Shown here in pieces: positions 17,871-26,730 of a stretch of DNA of 64,000 nucleotides. Each line of letters starts with the position of its first letter. Position 1 is the stretch's first letter. Below the pieces are notes generated by a model. It was not told the origin of the DNA. It was given only the letters and a program-made list of their open reading frames with translations, and ran no database searches. Both the position numbers and the translations under genes were made by a program. Origin of the DNA: Candidatus Heimdallarchaeota archaeon (GTDB taxonomy: Archaea; Asgardarchaeota; Heimdallarchaeia; Heimdallarchaeales; Heimdallarchaeaceae); the NCBI GenBank assembly GCA_030603365.1, contig JAUVXV010000003.1, positions 62,001 to 126,000 of the forward strand, written 5' to 3'.

Positions 17871-17924
17871 AAAACAATTAAGTATTTTCTAAATTAATAA
17901 ATTCTTATCTATGTTGAAAAAAGA

Positions 17925-17932
17925 TTTAAAAG
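17925..17932 (+). promoter_or_regulatory. Candidate TATA box for alba
   Basis: TTTAAAAG is preceded by the purine run GAAAAAAGA, a BRE-plus-TATA arrangement. It lies about 53 bases before the Alba start, which allows a short leader carrying the GGAAGAT ribosome site. Confidence 0.4.
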
Positions 17933-17984
17933 AGTATTCTCCTAATATACCCTAACCTATATTGAAACATCAAGGAAGATCAAC

Positions 17985-18275
17985 ATGTCTGAAGACAAAA
18001 AAAAGAACGCAGTCTACATTGGCAAGAAAGGTACTATGAATTACTGTTTAGTTGTTGTTACAATCTTCAATAAAGGTGAAGAAGAATGCACTATTAGAGC
18101 CAGGGGAAGATCTATTTCTAAAGCAGTAGATGTCGCAGAAATTACAGTTAGAAAATTCTTACCTGAAATGATTGAAATAGCAGATGTTAATATAGGATCT
18201 GAAGATCTCGAAAGTGAAGGACAAATAAAAACAGTATCTACAATTGATATAACACTAAAACATAAAACATCTTAA
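17985..18275 (+). CDS. albA: Alba DNA/RNA-binding chromatin protein
   Basis: A 96-residue Alba protein. Its characteristic blocks are VYIGKKGTMNYCLVVVTIF at residues 10-28, the central ARGRSISKAVDVAE and the C-terminal VSTIDITLKH strand. Alba dimers bind and bridge double-stranded DNA and also RNA. The usual N-terminal Lys-Lys for acetyl regulation is present as K17-like residues around GKKG, though position is not decisive. It is a single gene with its own promoter. Confidence 0.92.
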   Translation: MSEDKKKNAVYIGKKGTMNYCLVVVTIFNKGEEECTIRARGRSISKAVDVAEITVRKFLPEMIEIADVNIGSEDLESEGQIKTVSTIDITLKHKTS

Positions 18276-18343
18276 GAAAATACCTCCACATAATTAGAGT
18301 AGAGATTTTTCCTCTTATTTTACTTTAATCATTCATTGTTTCT

Positions 18344-19084
18344 TTAATGAAATACTCGATCAATCGCTGAATCTAGTTCAGGATCTTTTGTACTACCATC
18401 AAAGGCTATTACTTTGTTAATGCAAATCATTCTACTACAATAAGCTCTTAGAAGTTCAAGATTATGTCCAACATTTACAATAGTAATTCCATGGGTATGA
18501 TTTAGAAAGTCAAGTAGTTCCATGATCTCCTCAGTCATACGAAAATCAAGGGCACTAGTAAATTCATCCAATAAAAGAACCTCAGCTTCAGCTGCTAAAG
18601 CTTGTGCAATCAGTACTCTCTGTTGTTGACCTCCACTGAGATGACCTATAGGACGCTCAGCCATATAATCCATATCAACTAGTTTTAGAGCATCCATTGC
18701 TTTCTGTTTATCTTCAGCTGTTAAAGATTTAACAAGACCTGCTTTGGCATACCTCCCCATTTCTACAACATCTCGGACAAGAGCTGGAAAATTACGGTCT
18801 ATTTCTGTAATCTGAGGTACATAGCCTATTTTGAATCTAATTTCCTTTGGTATTTTATCCCTTATTTCTTGACCAAAAAGAGCAACTTGTCCGGTAAGTG
18901 GTTCAATTAGTCCAATTATAGTTTTTAATAAAGTTGTTTTACCTGATCCATTTGGGCCACAAATTCCTACGAAGTCACCTTTCAAAATATCAATATTTAT
19001 ATCATATAATGCTGCCAAATTACCATAAACAACATTTACGTCTTTAAGACAGGCTATAATCTCTGGCTTTTCCTCTTTGCTCAT
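18344..19084 (-). CDS. Metal ABC transporter ATP-binding protein (ZnuC/MntB-like)
   Basis: The Walker A GPNGSGKTTL, signature LSGGQQQRV and Walker B LLLDEFTSALD are all present in the expected order, with the H-loop VNVGHN. Similarity is to zinc/manganese uptake ATPases. Its ATG directly follows the permease stop. The permease end carries GGTGAT as its ribosome site, so the two are translationally coupled. Confidence 0.9.
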   Translation of the reverse strand: MSKEEKPEIIACLKDVNVVYGNLAALYDINIDILKGDFVGICGPNGSGKTTLLKTIIGLIEPLTGQVALFGQEIRDKIPKEIRFKIGYVPQITEIDRNFPALVRDVVEMGRYAKAGLVKSLTAEDKQKAMDALKLVDMDYMAERPIGHLSGGQQQRVLIAQALAAEAEVLLLDEFTSALDFRMTEEIMELLDFLNHTHGITIVNVGHNLELLRAYCSRMICINKVIAFDGSTKDPELDSAIDRVFH

Positions 19085-20110
19085 TTAATCACCCTCCTGC
19101 TCATGATCATGATCATGTTTTGTGGGACTTGTCTTTGAAGGCACATCAGTTCGGTAGATAATTAATCCCTTTTCATCATGTTTATGAGGAATTTCTTTTG
19201 CAACACAGTTTTCCTCAATACAATATTTTCTACCATCAATTGTTTTAGAACAAAAATCACAATCAGCAACAACATGACCAGCTCCAGATTTTCTTCTTTT
19301 TGGTGAAGCAATGAAAGAAATAACAAAGATTATTGTTGCTACACCTACGATTGTTGAACCGGATGGGAAGTTCCAAAGATAGGAGAAGAATACTCCTAAG
19401 AATCCAGATAATACTCCAAAAAGACTTGCTAGAAAGAGCATTTTGTTCAGCTTGAAAGTCCATTGATAAGCCGCTGCTGCAGGTGTAATGATCATAGCAA
19501 AGACAAGGATTGCCCCCACTGCTTGTAGTGAAACATCTATTGTGATTGCCATTAGACCTAGGAATAGATAGTTTAGGAATTTTACTGGTATACCAACAAT
19601 CGATGCCATTTCTCTATTAAATGTAATAAAGTAGAACTCTTTTTTCAAACCAAATATAACCAATAAAACAGTTGCAGCAACAAATCCCAACAGAATTAGA
19701 TTCTCTGTTGAAACAGAGAAAATATTTCCAAAAAGAATTGAAGTAACACTTGTAGAATAAAAAGGCATCAATCCTATGAAAAGAATAGCTAGAGCCATAA
19801 AACTAGTGAAAACAATACCTATAATGACTTCATCTTTCATGACTTTTTTCTCATTTACATAGCCTACTCCTAAAGATGCAAGTAGTCCAAAAGCGATAAT
19901 TGTAATAATTGGCTCAATCCCTAATAAAATCCCCAATGCAGCTCCTGCAAATGCTGAATGAGAAATAGCTTCTCCAAGAAAAACCATTCCTTTGAGTAAA
20001 ACAAATACTCCAATTATTCCTCCCAGTACTCCAATAATCAATGCTGTAGCAAGGGCTTTTACCATAAAACCTTCACCAAGAGCTGAGAAAAAGTCTAGTA
20101 TCGAAACCAT
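19085..20110 (-). CDS. Metal ABC transporter permease (ZnuB/MntC-like) with Cys/His-rich tail
   Basis: About eight or nine membrane spans of the ABC-3 family occupy residues 10-270, with the EAISHSAFAGAALG block typical of Zn/Mn permeases. The last 70 residues are cytoplasmic or exposed and unusual. CDFCSKTIDGRKYC and CVAKEIPHKH are followed by HDHDHE, all good metal ligands. The tail may collect or sense metal (inference). The gene is divergent from the binding protein gene and shares an intergenic palindrome. Confidence 0.9.
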   Translation of the reverse strand: MVSILDFFSALGEGFMVKALATALIIGVLGGIIGVFVLLKGMVFLGEAISHSAFAGAALGILLGIEPIITIIAFGLLASLGVGYVNEKKVMKDEVIIGIVFTSFMALAILFIGLMPFYSTSVTSILFGNIFSVSTENLILLGFVAATVLLVIFGLKKEFYFITFNREMASIVGIPVKFLNYLFLGLMAITIDVSLQAVGAILVFAMIITPAAAAYQWTFKLNKMLFLASLFGVLSGFLGVFFSYLWNFPSGSTIVGVATIIFVISFIASPKRRKSGAGHVVADCDFCSKTIDGRKYCIEENCVAKEIPHKHDEKGLIIYRTDVPSKTSPTKHDHDHEQEGD

Positions 20111-20143
20111 TTGTGAATATAATTTATGAGTAGTACTTTATCT

Positions 20144-20163
20144 TTTTTGTGCATACACAAAAA
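20144..20163. promoter_or_regulatory. Palindromic candidate operator in the divergent metal-transport promoter
   Basis: TTTTTGTG and CACAAAAA form a perfect 8-base inverted repeat around CATA. It sits between the divergent permease and substrate-binding genes, 34 bases from the permease start and 40 from the binding protein start. This placement suits a metalloregulator binding site. No regulator gene is adjacent. Confidence 0.5.
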
Positions 20164-20202
20164 TTAAAATGAAGTTAAACATGTTTATAGTGTTGATGGA
20201 AT

Positions 20203-21207
20203 TTGTCTAAGAAGTATCATAAATCAGTTTTATTCATCTTGATTCTCATATCATCTTTATTCCTTTCAAGAACAGTATCAGCTTTTGAAGAAAACATTGG
20301 AATTAATGCAGAACCTACTGGAGAAATCAAAGTGGTAACTTCTCTCTCTGTGATTGCCGACTGGGCAGCTAACATAGGTGGAGATTTATTCAGTCCTGTA
20401 TCTATCGTTACAGGTGCAGAAGACCCACATACTTTTCAGCTATTAGCGCAAGACCAGCAATTAATTGGTAACTCTGATTTGTTTATTGTTTTTGGTATTG
20501 AAGGTCTGGAACCATGGGTGGATATGGTTCTCCAAGCTGATCCCACAATCAATGTTTTTTACTTGGCTACTGAGGATATAATTGAAATAGACCCCATAAC
20601 GAGCGACCCCAATCCACACATTTGGATGAGCCCTGTTTTAGTTAAAGATTTTGTAATCAATGTTACTGATGAAATTATACTATTAGATTTTGAACATCAA
20701 AGTGAATATGAAATAAACAGGGATAACTATCTACTAGAACTAGATTCTTTAATTTTAAAAATACAAGCAGAGAATCAATTTATCGGATTGAAAGTTGTAG
20801 TTCATCATCCTTCCTATATGTATTTCCTTGATATGTTGGGAGTTATACGAGTTGCAGTAATTGAAGAGCATGAAGGATCAGAACCTTCTGCTCAACATAT
20901 AGGAGAGGTCATAGATACCATGAAAGAAGAAAATGTATCTATAATTATAACGCAACCTCAAATTGAGGAAAAATCTATAATTCAAATTGCTCGAGAAACT
21001 GATGCAAAAGTGGCAAAGCTTACACCTTTACTTGGAATAGATAATGATACTAACACTTACATTAAGATGATGGAATTTAATCTGCTAGCACTAGCGAATC
21101 CTGAGGATGTTTCTGAAGAAGGGTGGATTGTAACAGCAGTCATAGTAGGTTCAGTATTTTTTGGAGTTATTGCTATCGTACTAGCGCTTTTCAGATTCAA
21201 GAAATGA
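20203..21207 (+). CDS. Metal-binding ABC substrate-binding lipoprotein-like protein (ZnuA/TroA-like), membrane anchored
   Basis: A signal peptide (residues 6-27) leads a cluster A-I substrate-binding protein. Likely metal ligands are the His of DPHTF, of NPHIWMSP and of VVHHPSYM, plus an Asp near DNDTNTY. Unlike bacterial ZnuA, a C-terminal span (about residues 306-330) with a basic end anchors it. It delivers Zn or Mn to the divergently encoded permease. The start is TTG at 20203, since no in-frame ATG is near. Confidence 0.87.
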   Translation: MSKKYHKSVLFILILISSLFLSRTVSAFEENIGINAEPTGEIKVVTSLSVIADWAANIGGDLFSPVSIVTGAEDPHTFQLLAQDQQLIGNSDLFIVFGIEGLEPWVDMVLQADPTINVFYLATEDIIEIDPITSDPNPHIWMSPVLVKDFVINVTDEIILLDFEHQSEYEINRDNYLLELDSLILKIQAENQFIGLKVVVHHPSYMYFLDMLGVIRVAVIEEHEGSEPSAQHIGEVIDTMKEENVSIIITQPQIEEKSIIQIARETDAKVAKLTPLLGIDNDTNTYIKMMEFNLLALANPEDVSEEGWIVTAVIVGSVFFGVIAIVLALFRFKK

Positions 21208-22031
21208 ATAAAAAGAGAGTATATAATTTGACAAGAACTAAAGCTATTATTACAGGAGCTTCAAGCGGAATTGGTGAATCTTTCGCTAAAGAACTAGCTT
21301 CAGAGGGCTATGATTTAATCATTACTGCTAGAAGAGAAGAGATACTAGAAGAATTAGCTAAAAACCTAAAGAAAACCTATCAAATAGATGTCGAAGTTGT
21401 AGTAGCAGACTTGTCGAACATTGATGAAATCGAATCTCTATCAGAGAAAATTGAAAAGCTTGATGATATAGATATTCTTGTTAATAATGCAGGTTTTGGT
21501 CTTCCAGGTAGTTTCATAGAATCAGATAAATCTTTGCAACTGGATATGCTCTATGTTCATAATATTGCCAGTTTTGCTCTAAGTAGAGCTGTTCTGCCAA
21601 GTATGATTGAAAGAGATAAGGGTGCAATCATCAATGTTTCTTCTGTGAGTGGATTGATGAGTAGATTCGGTAATGTTACATACACTGTGACAAAAGCTTT
21701 TCTGGTTGTTCTTTCAGAAGCTCTTCAAGAGGAACTAAATGGTACTAATATCAGAATACAAGCTCTCTGCCCAGGAATGACAAAATCAGGTTTTCATGAC
21801 ACTAAAGAATTAGCTTCTTTTGATAAAACCTCTGTCCCAAAGAATTTTTGGATGACATCTGATGAAGTAGTAAAAAAATCTCTTAAAGCTTTACAGAGGA
21901 AAAAAGCAATTTATGTACCGGGATTTAGAAATAGGTTGATTGTAAAAACCAGTAACAATTTTCTAACAGGTAGAATTATTAGATACTACGCTTCGAAAAG
22001 GCTAAAAAGAGAAAAACAAACTGAAAAGTGA
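21204..22031 (+). CDS. Short-chain dehydrogenase/reductase
   Basis: TGASSGIG is near residue 17, NNAGFG at about residue 95, the catalytic Ser in NVSSVSG and the Tyr/Lys in YTVTKAF. It is a classical SDR of the DltE/YqjQ-like type with a hydrophobic, basic C terminus that may touch the membrane. The ATG at 21204 overlaps the TGA of the substrate-binding gene as ATGA, so it is co-translated with it. The open frame extends upstream to 21123, but that part overlaps the previous gene and has no SDR sequence. Confidence 0.87.
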   Translation: MNKKRVYNLTRTKAIITGASSGIGESFAKELASEGYDLIITARREEILEELAKNLKKTYQIDVEVVVADLSNIDEIESLSEKIEKLDDIDILVNNAGFGLPGSFIESDKSLQLDMLYVHNIASFALSRAVLPSMIERDKGAIINVSSVSGLMSRFGNVTYTVTKAFLVVLSEALQEELNGTNIRIQALCPGMTKSGFHDTKELASFDKTSVPKNFWMTSDEVVKKSLKALQRKKAIYVPGFRNRLIVKTSNNFLTGRIIRYYASKRLKREKQTEK

Positions 22032-22039
22032 TTCTTAGT

Positions 22040-22696
22040 TTAGAGAACTTGCACCCATCTAGGTTCAAATTCCTCTTTTGCAAACTTGATTCTTACTAGT
22101 TGTTGGAGACCTTCAGGGTCATCTTTTCTCTGTGTTTCTATGACCATATCCACAATTGCATGGAGAGTATTCTCAATTTGTTGATCAATAACTCCTGAAT
22201 CTAATATGAGCAAAGCTGATTGTTTCCTCTGTCGAATACGAGCTGCAAGGGTTTGTAAGAAATTCAAAACCTGCATTGGTTTGTTATACAACATTAAAAC
22301 AGCAAGCTGATCGAAAACAATTCTTAATTTTTTTGCATTTTGCGATAATTCATTAATATTTACTGATAATGTAAGTAAATCACTTGCATGCTCTAAAAAG
22401 AAAGTGTTTTTTGTTTTTTCTTCAGGAACTGATCTATAAGAAAGAGAATCTATGAAGTGAATTTTACTAGTATCAATGTGTGTTTGCAGACCAGTAATCT
22501 CTGATTTTAACTGCTCGATATAATCAACTGCAGATAGAGCAAAAAGAACTACTAATACTGTTTCTCCATTTTGTATTCCATCTTCAATGTATCTAGCTGA
22601 AAGTACTTCTTTGGATGTTCCAGACTCTCCTGCCATTAATATTAGCGAACTTTCAACACTTTTCACCAACATATCAATTCTTGTATTTACAGACAT
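22040..22696 (-). CDS. RecA-like/KaiC-superfamily protein with degenerate Walker A
   Basis: The protein resembles the KaiC/FlaH fold. An N-terminal strand leads into MAGESGTSKEVLSARY in place of GxxGxGKS/T. Alternating strands and helices follow, and the Walker B-like LRIVFDQLAVLMLY is at about residues 125-138. The P-loop has lost GKT, so normal ATP hydrolysis is doubtful. It may have become a regulatory subunit. It lies directly downstream of the nucleotidyltransferase gene with a GAGG ribosome site, probably as an operon. Confidence 0.6.
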   Translation of the reverse strand: MSVNTRIDMLVKSVESSLILMAGESGTSKEVLSARYIEDGIQNGETVLVVLFALSAVDYIEQLKSEITGLQTHIDTSKIHFIDSLSYRSVPEEKTKNTFFLEHASDLLTLSVNINELSQNAKKLRIVFDQLAVLMLYNKPMQVLNFLQTLAARIRQRKQSALLILDSGVIDQQIENTLHAIVDMVIETQRKDDPEGLQQLVRIKFAKEEFEPRWVQVL

Positions 22697-22711
22697 TAGA
22701 AAACCTCATAA

Positions 22712-23515
22712 CTAGGATAGTTGTTTAACTACATCTTTGCAGAATTTCAAGCCATCTTCTATAAAATTCTCAGTACTAATAGATTTAGCAGCCAATCTTA
22801 AACGGTGACTTGTTTGAATAGGAGTAATGCTAATTTTGTCTCTGTATTTATCTTCAAATAGGATTATAGCCGAACTTCTGTAGAATTCCTTTTCACCGTT
22901 ATAGTATAGATAGGCACATCCACATCCTAAAACAGCATCTACTGTGAGATAGGTTTTATCATAATCATCAACATCTTCAAGAGTGGGGATTTCTATCATT
23001 TGCTCTAGAAACAATTTTGCCATATCTATTGCTGAAGTTTTGATGTCCTCTTCTTTAATTTTAATTTTCTCGAAGGGATTCTTACCAATTAGTGTTTTTC
23101 CATGTTGAGCTACTAAAACTCTTGTCCAAGGATAATCTGTCGCTTCTCCACCTTTAGGTATTTCTTCTTCAGTTAGAACTTCAACATCTAACAAAGAACT
23201 GTACAATGGATCTTCAATGTATCTCAGAACAACTCTACTAATCTTCTCCATGGATTTTTTAAAATTATCCCCTGCTGCTTTTTCCTTTAAAACAATAAGA
23301 AAGTCACAATCAGATTCCCCTGCAATATGTTCTTTTGTAACTACGCTTCCAACCAATAGAAGACTGCTTACTATATCTTTTAAATCCGCTTTAACATCCT
23401 TTACAAACTCATCTATTAAATTCTGATACTCGTCTCTCATAAACATTGGACCTCTAGGCGGACCAGGAGGACGAGCTGGGGGACCAGTGGGAGGACCTGA
23501 AGGTTGTTCACTCAT
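22712..23515 (-). CDS. Nucleotidyltransferase-fold protein with Pro/Gly-rich N terminus
   Basis: After a Pro/Gly-rich tail of about 25 residues comes a Pol-beta-type nucleotidyltransferase core. The motif LLVGSVVTKEHIAGESDCDF matches the GS-x-DxD pattern, with an Asp-Asp-like pair in the SDCDFL strand. A helical C-terminal domain follows. The substrate is unknown; antitoxin-like or tRNA/antibiotic-type transferases share this fold. ATG 23515 is selected because GTGAG precedes it. It is paired with the degenerate RecA-like gene. Confidence 0.65.
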   Translation of the reverse strand: MSEQPSGPPTGPPARPPGPPRGPMFMRDEYQNLIDEFVKDVKADLKDIVSSLLLVGSVVTKEHIAGESDCDFLIVLKEKAAGDNFKKSMEKISRVVLRYIEDPLYSSLLDVEVLTEEEIPKGGEATDYPWTRVLVAQHGKTLIGKNPFEKIKIKEEDIKTSAIDMAKLFLEQMIEIPTLEDVDDYDKTYLTVDAVLGCGCAYLYYNGEKEFYRSSAIILFEDKYRDKISITPIQTSHRLRLAAKSISTENFIEDGLKFCKDVVKQLS

Positions 23516-23690
23516 CGTTCTCACATTTTATTTTTTTTGAGTAAAAATTATACTCTAGTATCCAATTTGGAATTATTTTATTAAACTTTACCCAAAATAT
23601 AAAGGCTATTGTCAGCTCATATTTTCACAATTAAGATTTTATATGCGATTAGTTAAAGTAGGTAGAAGTTGGATTTTAGGTTGAAATATA

Positions 23691-26660
23691 ATGGGGAAAA
23701 AAACTAAAAAGAACGACTTTGCTGAACAAAAAGAGCTATGCCCTCATAATATGTCATATGAGAAAATTGCAGAGGAGTTAAACACAGACCTAAAATTCGG
23801 ATTAAAGCACGAAGTTGTAGAAGAGAGATTAGAGAAGTTTGGAAAGAATGTTCTCCCAAAAGTCAAAGGGTCTGTCTGGGAGGTTTATATCGCACCACTA
23901 CTTAATTGGTTGATTAATATTTATCTAATTGTCGCAGTTGTAATGGTGATTTTAGGATTAGTTAAAGATTTTGCATTCAGAGGTCAATCAGAGTCTAGTG
24001 TGTGGGGACAAATAGGATTCTGGATGCTAATAATAGGTGTAAATATCATTTTTACAATATTCCAACAAATTAGAGCTCAATTCAAACTTGATGCTCTTCA
24101 TAAGCTATCAGCACCATCTTCAACTGTAATAAGAGATGGTGTTCCAGAGGATATCAGTGCTGAGTTGCTAGTCCCTGGTGATTTGATAGAACTAGACCAA
24201 GGAGACAGGGTTCCAGCTGATTCCCGAATCATTTATTCTAGCAATTGTCTGGTAAACGAAAGTGCTCTCACTGGTGAATCAGTTGCTGTAGAAAAAACAA
24301 ATTCTCCTCAGGTATGCTTAGAGGAAGATACTCCAATTTCACAGCGAATAAACATGCTCTATACTGGAACATTTCTGGAAGCTGGAAGAGCAATCGCAGT
24401 TGTTGCAAGTACAGGGATTTATACTGAATTAGGAAGATTATCAACAGAATTGCAGGAAATTGGTTCAAATGAAATTCCTATACGATCAAAGGTCAATAGA
24501 CTGGCAAAGTGGTTGGGGATAGCAGTAGTTGTATTTATTGTTGTGTCAGTAACTTACAAGATAATTTTCCATTCAGTTGGTGGTACTATAGGACAAATAG
24601 ATTTTGTTGATGATTTAGTTTTAACAGTAACAACATCCATGGCAATTATGCCAATCAGTATACCACTACTAACTACACTAATCTTGCTCACAGGAGTACT
24701 GGCTATGGCAAAAGATAGGGTGATAATAAGAAACTTATCTGCTGTAGAAACATTAGGTAGAAGCTCAATTTTGTGCAGTGATAAAACAGGGACTATTACT
24801 TCTAATCAGATGACAATTCAACGTATCTGGGATGTGGAAAGTTTCTATGGTGTCTCAGGTATAGGCTATAGTAACAAGGGGTCAATCTATCCCCTAGGTG
24901 AAGAATTCCCCGATTCATTTGATGAATATACTCTACCAGATTCCATCAAACCATTTGCAGAAGGATCATCTTTAGAATACTTACTAATTGGAGGAATGTT
25001 AAATAATAATGCTCATTTGATTGTGGAAGAAGTTTTTGAACCTCATCATCAAATTTCATGGAAGACAACAGGAGATCCTACAGATGGAGCATTTCTAGCA
25101 TTGTTTAACAAATCAGGTTTATCAGAAAAGACAGTACAATCTCAATTTGGATATCTATCAGAATTTAATTTTGATTCAGTAGTAAAAAGAATGAGCAAAA
25201 CCTATCAAGATGAAGAAGGATATATTTTGTTTTGTAAAGGAGCAACAGAAACAGTGTTGCCATTGTGCAATAGGTTAGGATATCCAGAATCAAATAGACC
25301 AATTACTGAAGAAGACAAAAAACAAATCATGGAGTATGTAAGTAAGTTTGCAGCTACAGGATATAGAGTAATATCCTTAGGTATAAGACCAATGGATAAA
25401 GATAAGACATTAACACACATCAGAGAGGAAGAAGAAAACAATCTAATATACAATGGGTTTGTGTGTATGCTGGATCCAGCAAGATATGGTGTAAAAGATG
25501 CAGTAGAAGAATGCCGTCAAGCTGGAATAACTCCAATTATGATTACAGGAGATAGTTCCATAACCGCAAAAGCAATAGCGAAAGAAGTAGGAATTGTAAA
25601 AGGGGAAGAACTAGCTGTAGAGGGAAACCAAATAAAAAATCTAACTGAAGAAGAGTTCTTTAAGACCAGAATATTTGCAAGAGTATCACCACAACATAAA
25701 CAAGTAATTGTAGATAGATACCAAAAGAAGGGAAAAATTGTATCGATGACAGGCGACGGGGTTAATGATGCTCTAGCTTTAACAAACGCTGATGTAGGTA
25801 TCTGTATGGGTATTGCTGGTACCGAAGTTGCTAAGCAAGCTTCTGATGTTGTCATTGCTGATGACAGTTTTACTAGTACTGTTCTTGGTATTCGTGAAGG
25901 TCGTGGTCTTTTTGATCGTATCCGTGTTATGATTTTCTTCTACATCACTCTCAATATTGCTGAAGCTATTCTTTATTTTGCTACTTCATTCATACCTAAT
26001 TTTTATATTGTTAATGATTTTCAACGTGTTTACATTTTTTCTACTGCTCACTTGATTCCTCCTTTTGCATTCATTTTCGATAGTATTGCTGATGAAATAA
26101 TGGATTTCCCTCCCCGAGATGATGAGGAAATTTTCAATAAGCGCTACGTTCTAGCTCTTGTTATTCTAGCTCTTTCTCTTGCTTTCTCAGCTGGTCTAGT
26201 CTATTTATTGGGATTTTTTGGTCCTGTAATTCTTTCTGAGTTCACTCATTCCGGTAATGTATCTGGATTGCTAAGTCTAGATAGTAACATCGCTTCTGCT
26301 CCTTTAGGATATGGACAAGCTAAAGCTAGAACAATGTTTGTCACCGTTCTTGTAATCGCAGAAAGTCTTATAGTTCTAAGTCTTAGGAGATTGAATAAGT
26401 CAGTTTTCAAATCTCTCAAAGAGGACTGGAATTGGGTGGTATTTGTACTTGTTATGATTGTACCTATACTTCATATCATTCTCATGTACATCCCTGCCTT
26501 GCAAAATCTTGTTGAATCGATAATGGGTACGGGTTATAGTCCTGGATTACTCCAACTGAATATTCTAGACTGGTTGATTGTTCTTGTAGCGGTAGCTATT
26601 CCACTAGTAACGATGGAAGTTTACAAATACTTCATTAGAAGGAGAAAATCTTATTATTGA
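23691..26660 (+). CDS. P-type cation-transporting ATPase
   Basis: This is a complete 989-residue P-type ATPase. It has a cation-transporter N domain, the TGES actuator motif at about residue 197, and phosphorylation site SDKTGT with Asp364. The hinge is MTGDGVNDALALTNADVG, and about ten spans are predicted. The fourth span has the unusual ion-site sequence SMAIMPISIP in place of PEGLP (P2A) or IPxALP (P3A), so the ion cannot be named. Codon choice changes sharply near 25,760, as described in the findings. Confidence 0.85.
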   Translation: MGKKTKKNDFAEQKELCPHNMSYEKIAEELNTDLKFGLKHEVVEERLEKFGKNVLPKVKGSVWEVYIAPLLNWLINIYLIVAVVMVILGLVKDFAFRGQSESSVWGQIGFWMLIIGVNIIFTIFQQIRAQFKLDALHKLSAPSSTVIRDGVPEDISAELLVPGDLIELDQGDRVPADSRIIYSSNCLVNESALTGESVAVEKTNSPQVCLEEDTPISQRINMLYTGTFLEAGRAIAVVASTGIYTELGRLSTELQEIGSNEIPIRSKVNRLAKWLGIAVVVFIVVSVTYKIIFHSVGGTIGQIDFVDDLVLTVTTSMAIMPISIPLLTTLILLTGVLAMAKDRVIIRNLSAVETLGRSSILCSDKTGTITSNQMTIQRIWDVESFYGVSGIGYSNKGSIYPLGEEFPDSFDEYTLPDSIKPFAEGSSLEYLLIGGMLNNNAHLIVEEVFEPHHQISWKTTGDPTDGAFLALFNKSGLSEKTVQSQFGYLSEFNFDSVVKRMSKTYQDEEGYILFCKGATETVLPLCNRLGYPESNRPITEEDKKQIMEYVSKFAATGYRVISLGIRPMDKDKTLTHIREEEENNLIYNGFVCMLDPARYGVKDAVEECRQAGITPIMITGDSSITAKAIAKEVGIVKGEELAVEGNQIKNLTEEEFFKTRIFARVSPQHKQVIVDRYQKKGKIVSMTGDGVNDALALTNADVGICMGIAGTEVAKQASDVVIADDSFTSTVLGIREGRGLFDRIRVMIFFYITLNIAEAILYFATSFIPNFYIVNDFQRVYIFSTAHLIPPFAFIFDSIADEIMDFPPRDDEEIFNKRYVLALVILALSLAFSAGLVYLLGFFGPVILSEFTHSGNVSGLLSLDSNIASAPLGYGQAKARTMFVTVLVIAESLIVLSLRRLNKSVFKSLKEDWNWVVFVLVMIVPILHIILMYIPALQNLVESIMGTGYSPGLLQLNILDWLIVLVAVAIPLVTMEVYKYFIRRRKSYY

Positions 26661-26730
26661 AGAAATCTAAAGTCCAGTCTGAATACTTATAACAGTTATT
26701 GAAAAGTCAGCCTTAGTTTGAGCTGGTGGA

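Noticed and set aside
21123..21203. N-terminal extension of the SDR gene
   Set aside because: It overlaps the substrate-binding gene and gives a sequence unlike SDRs; the ATGA overlap at 21204 is a better start.
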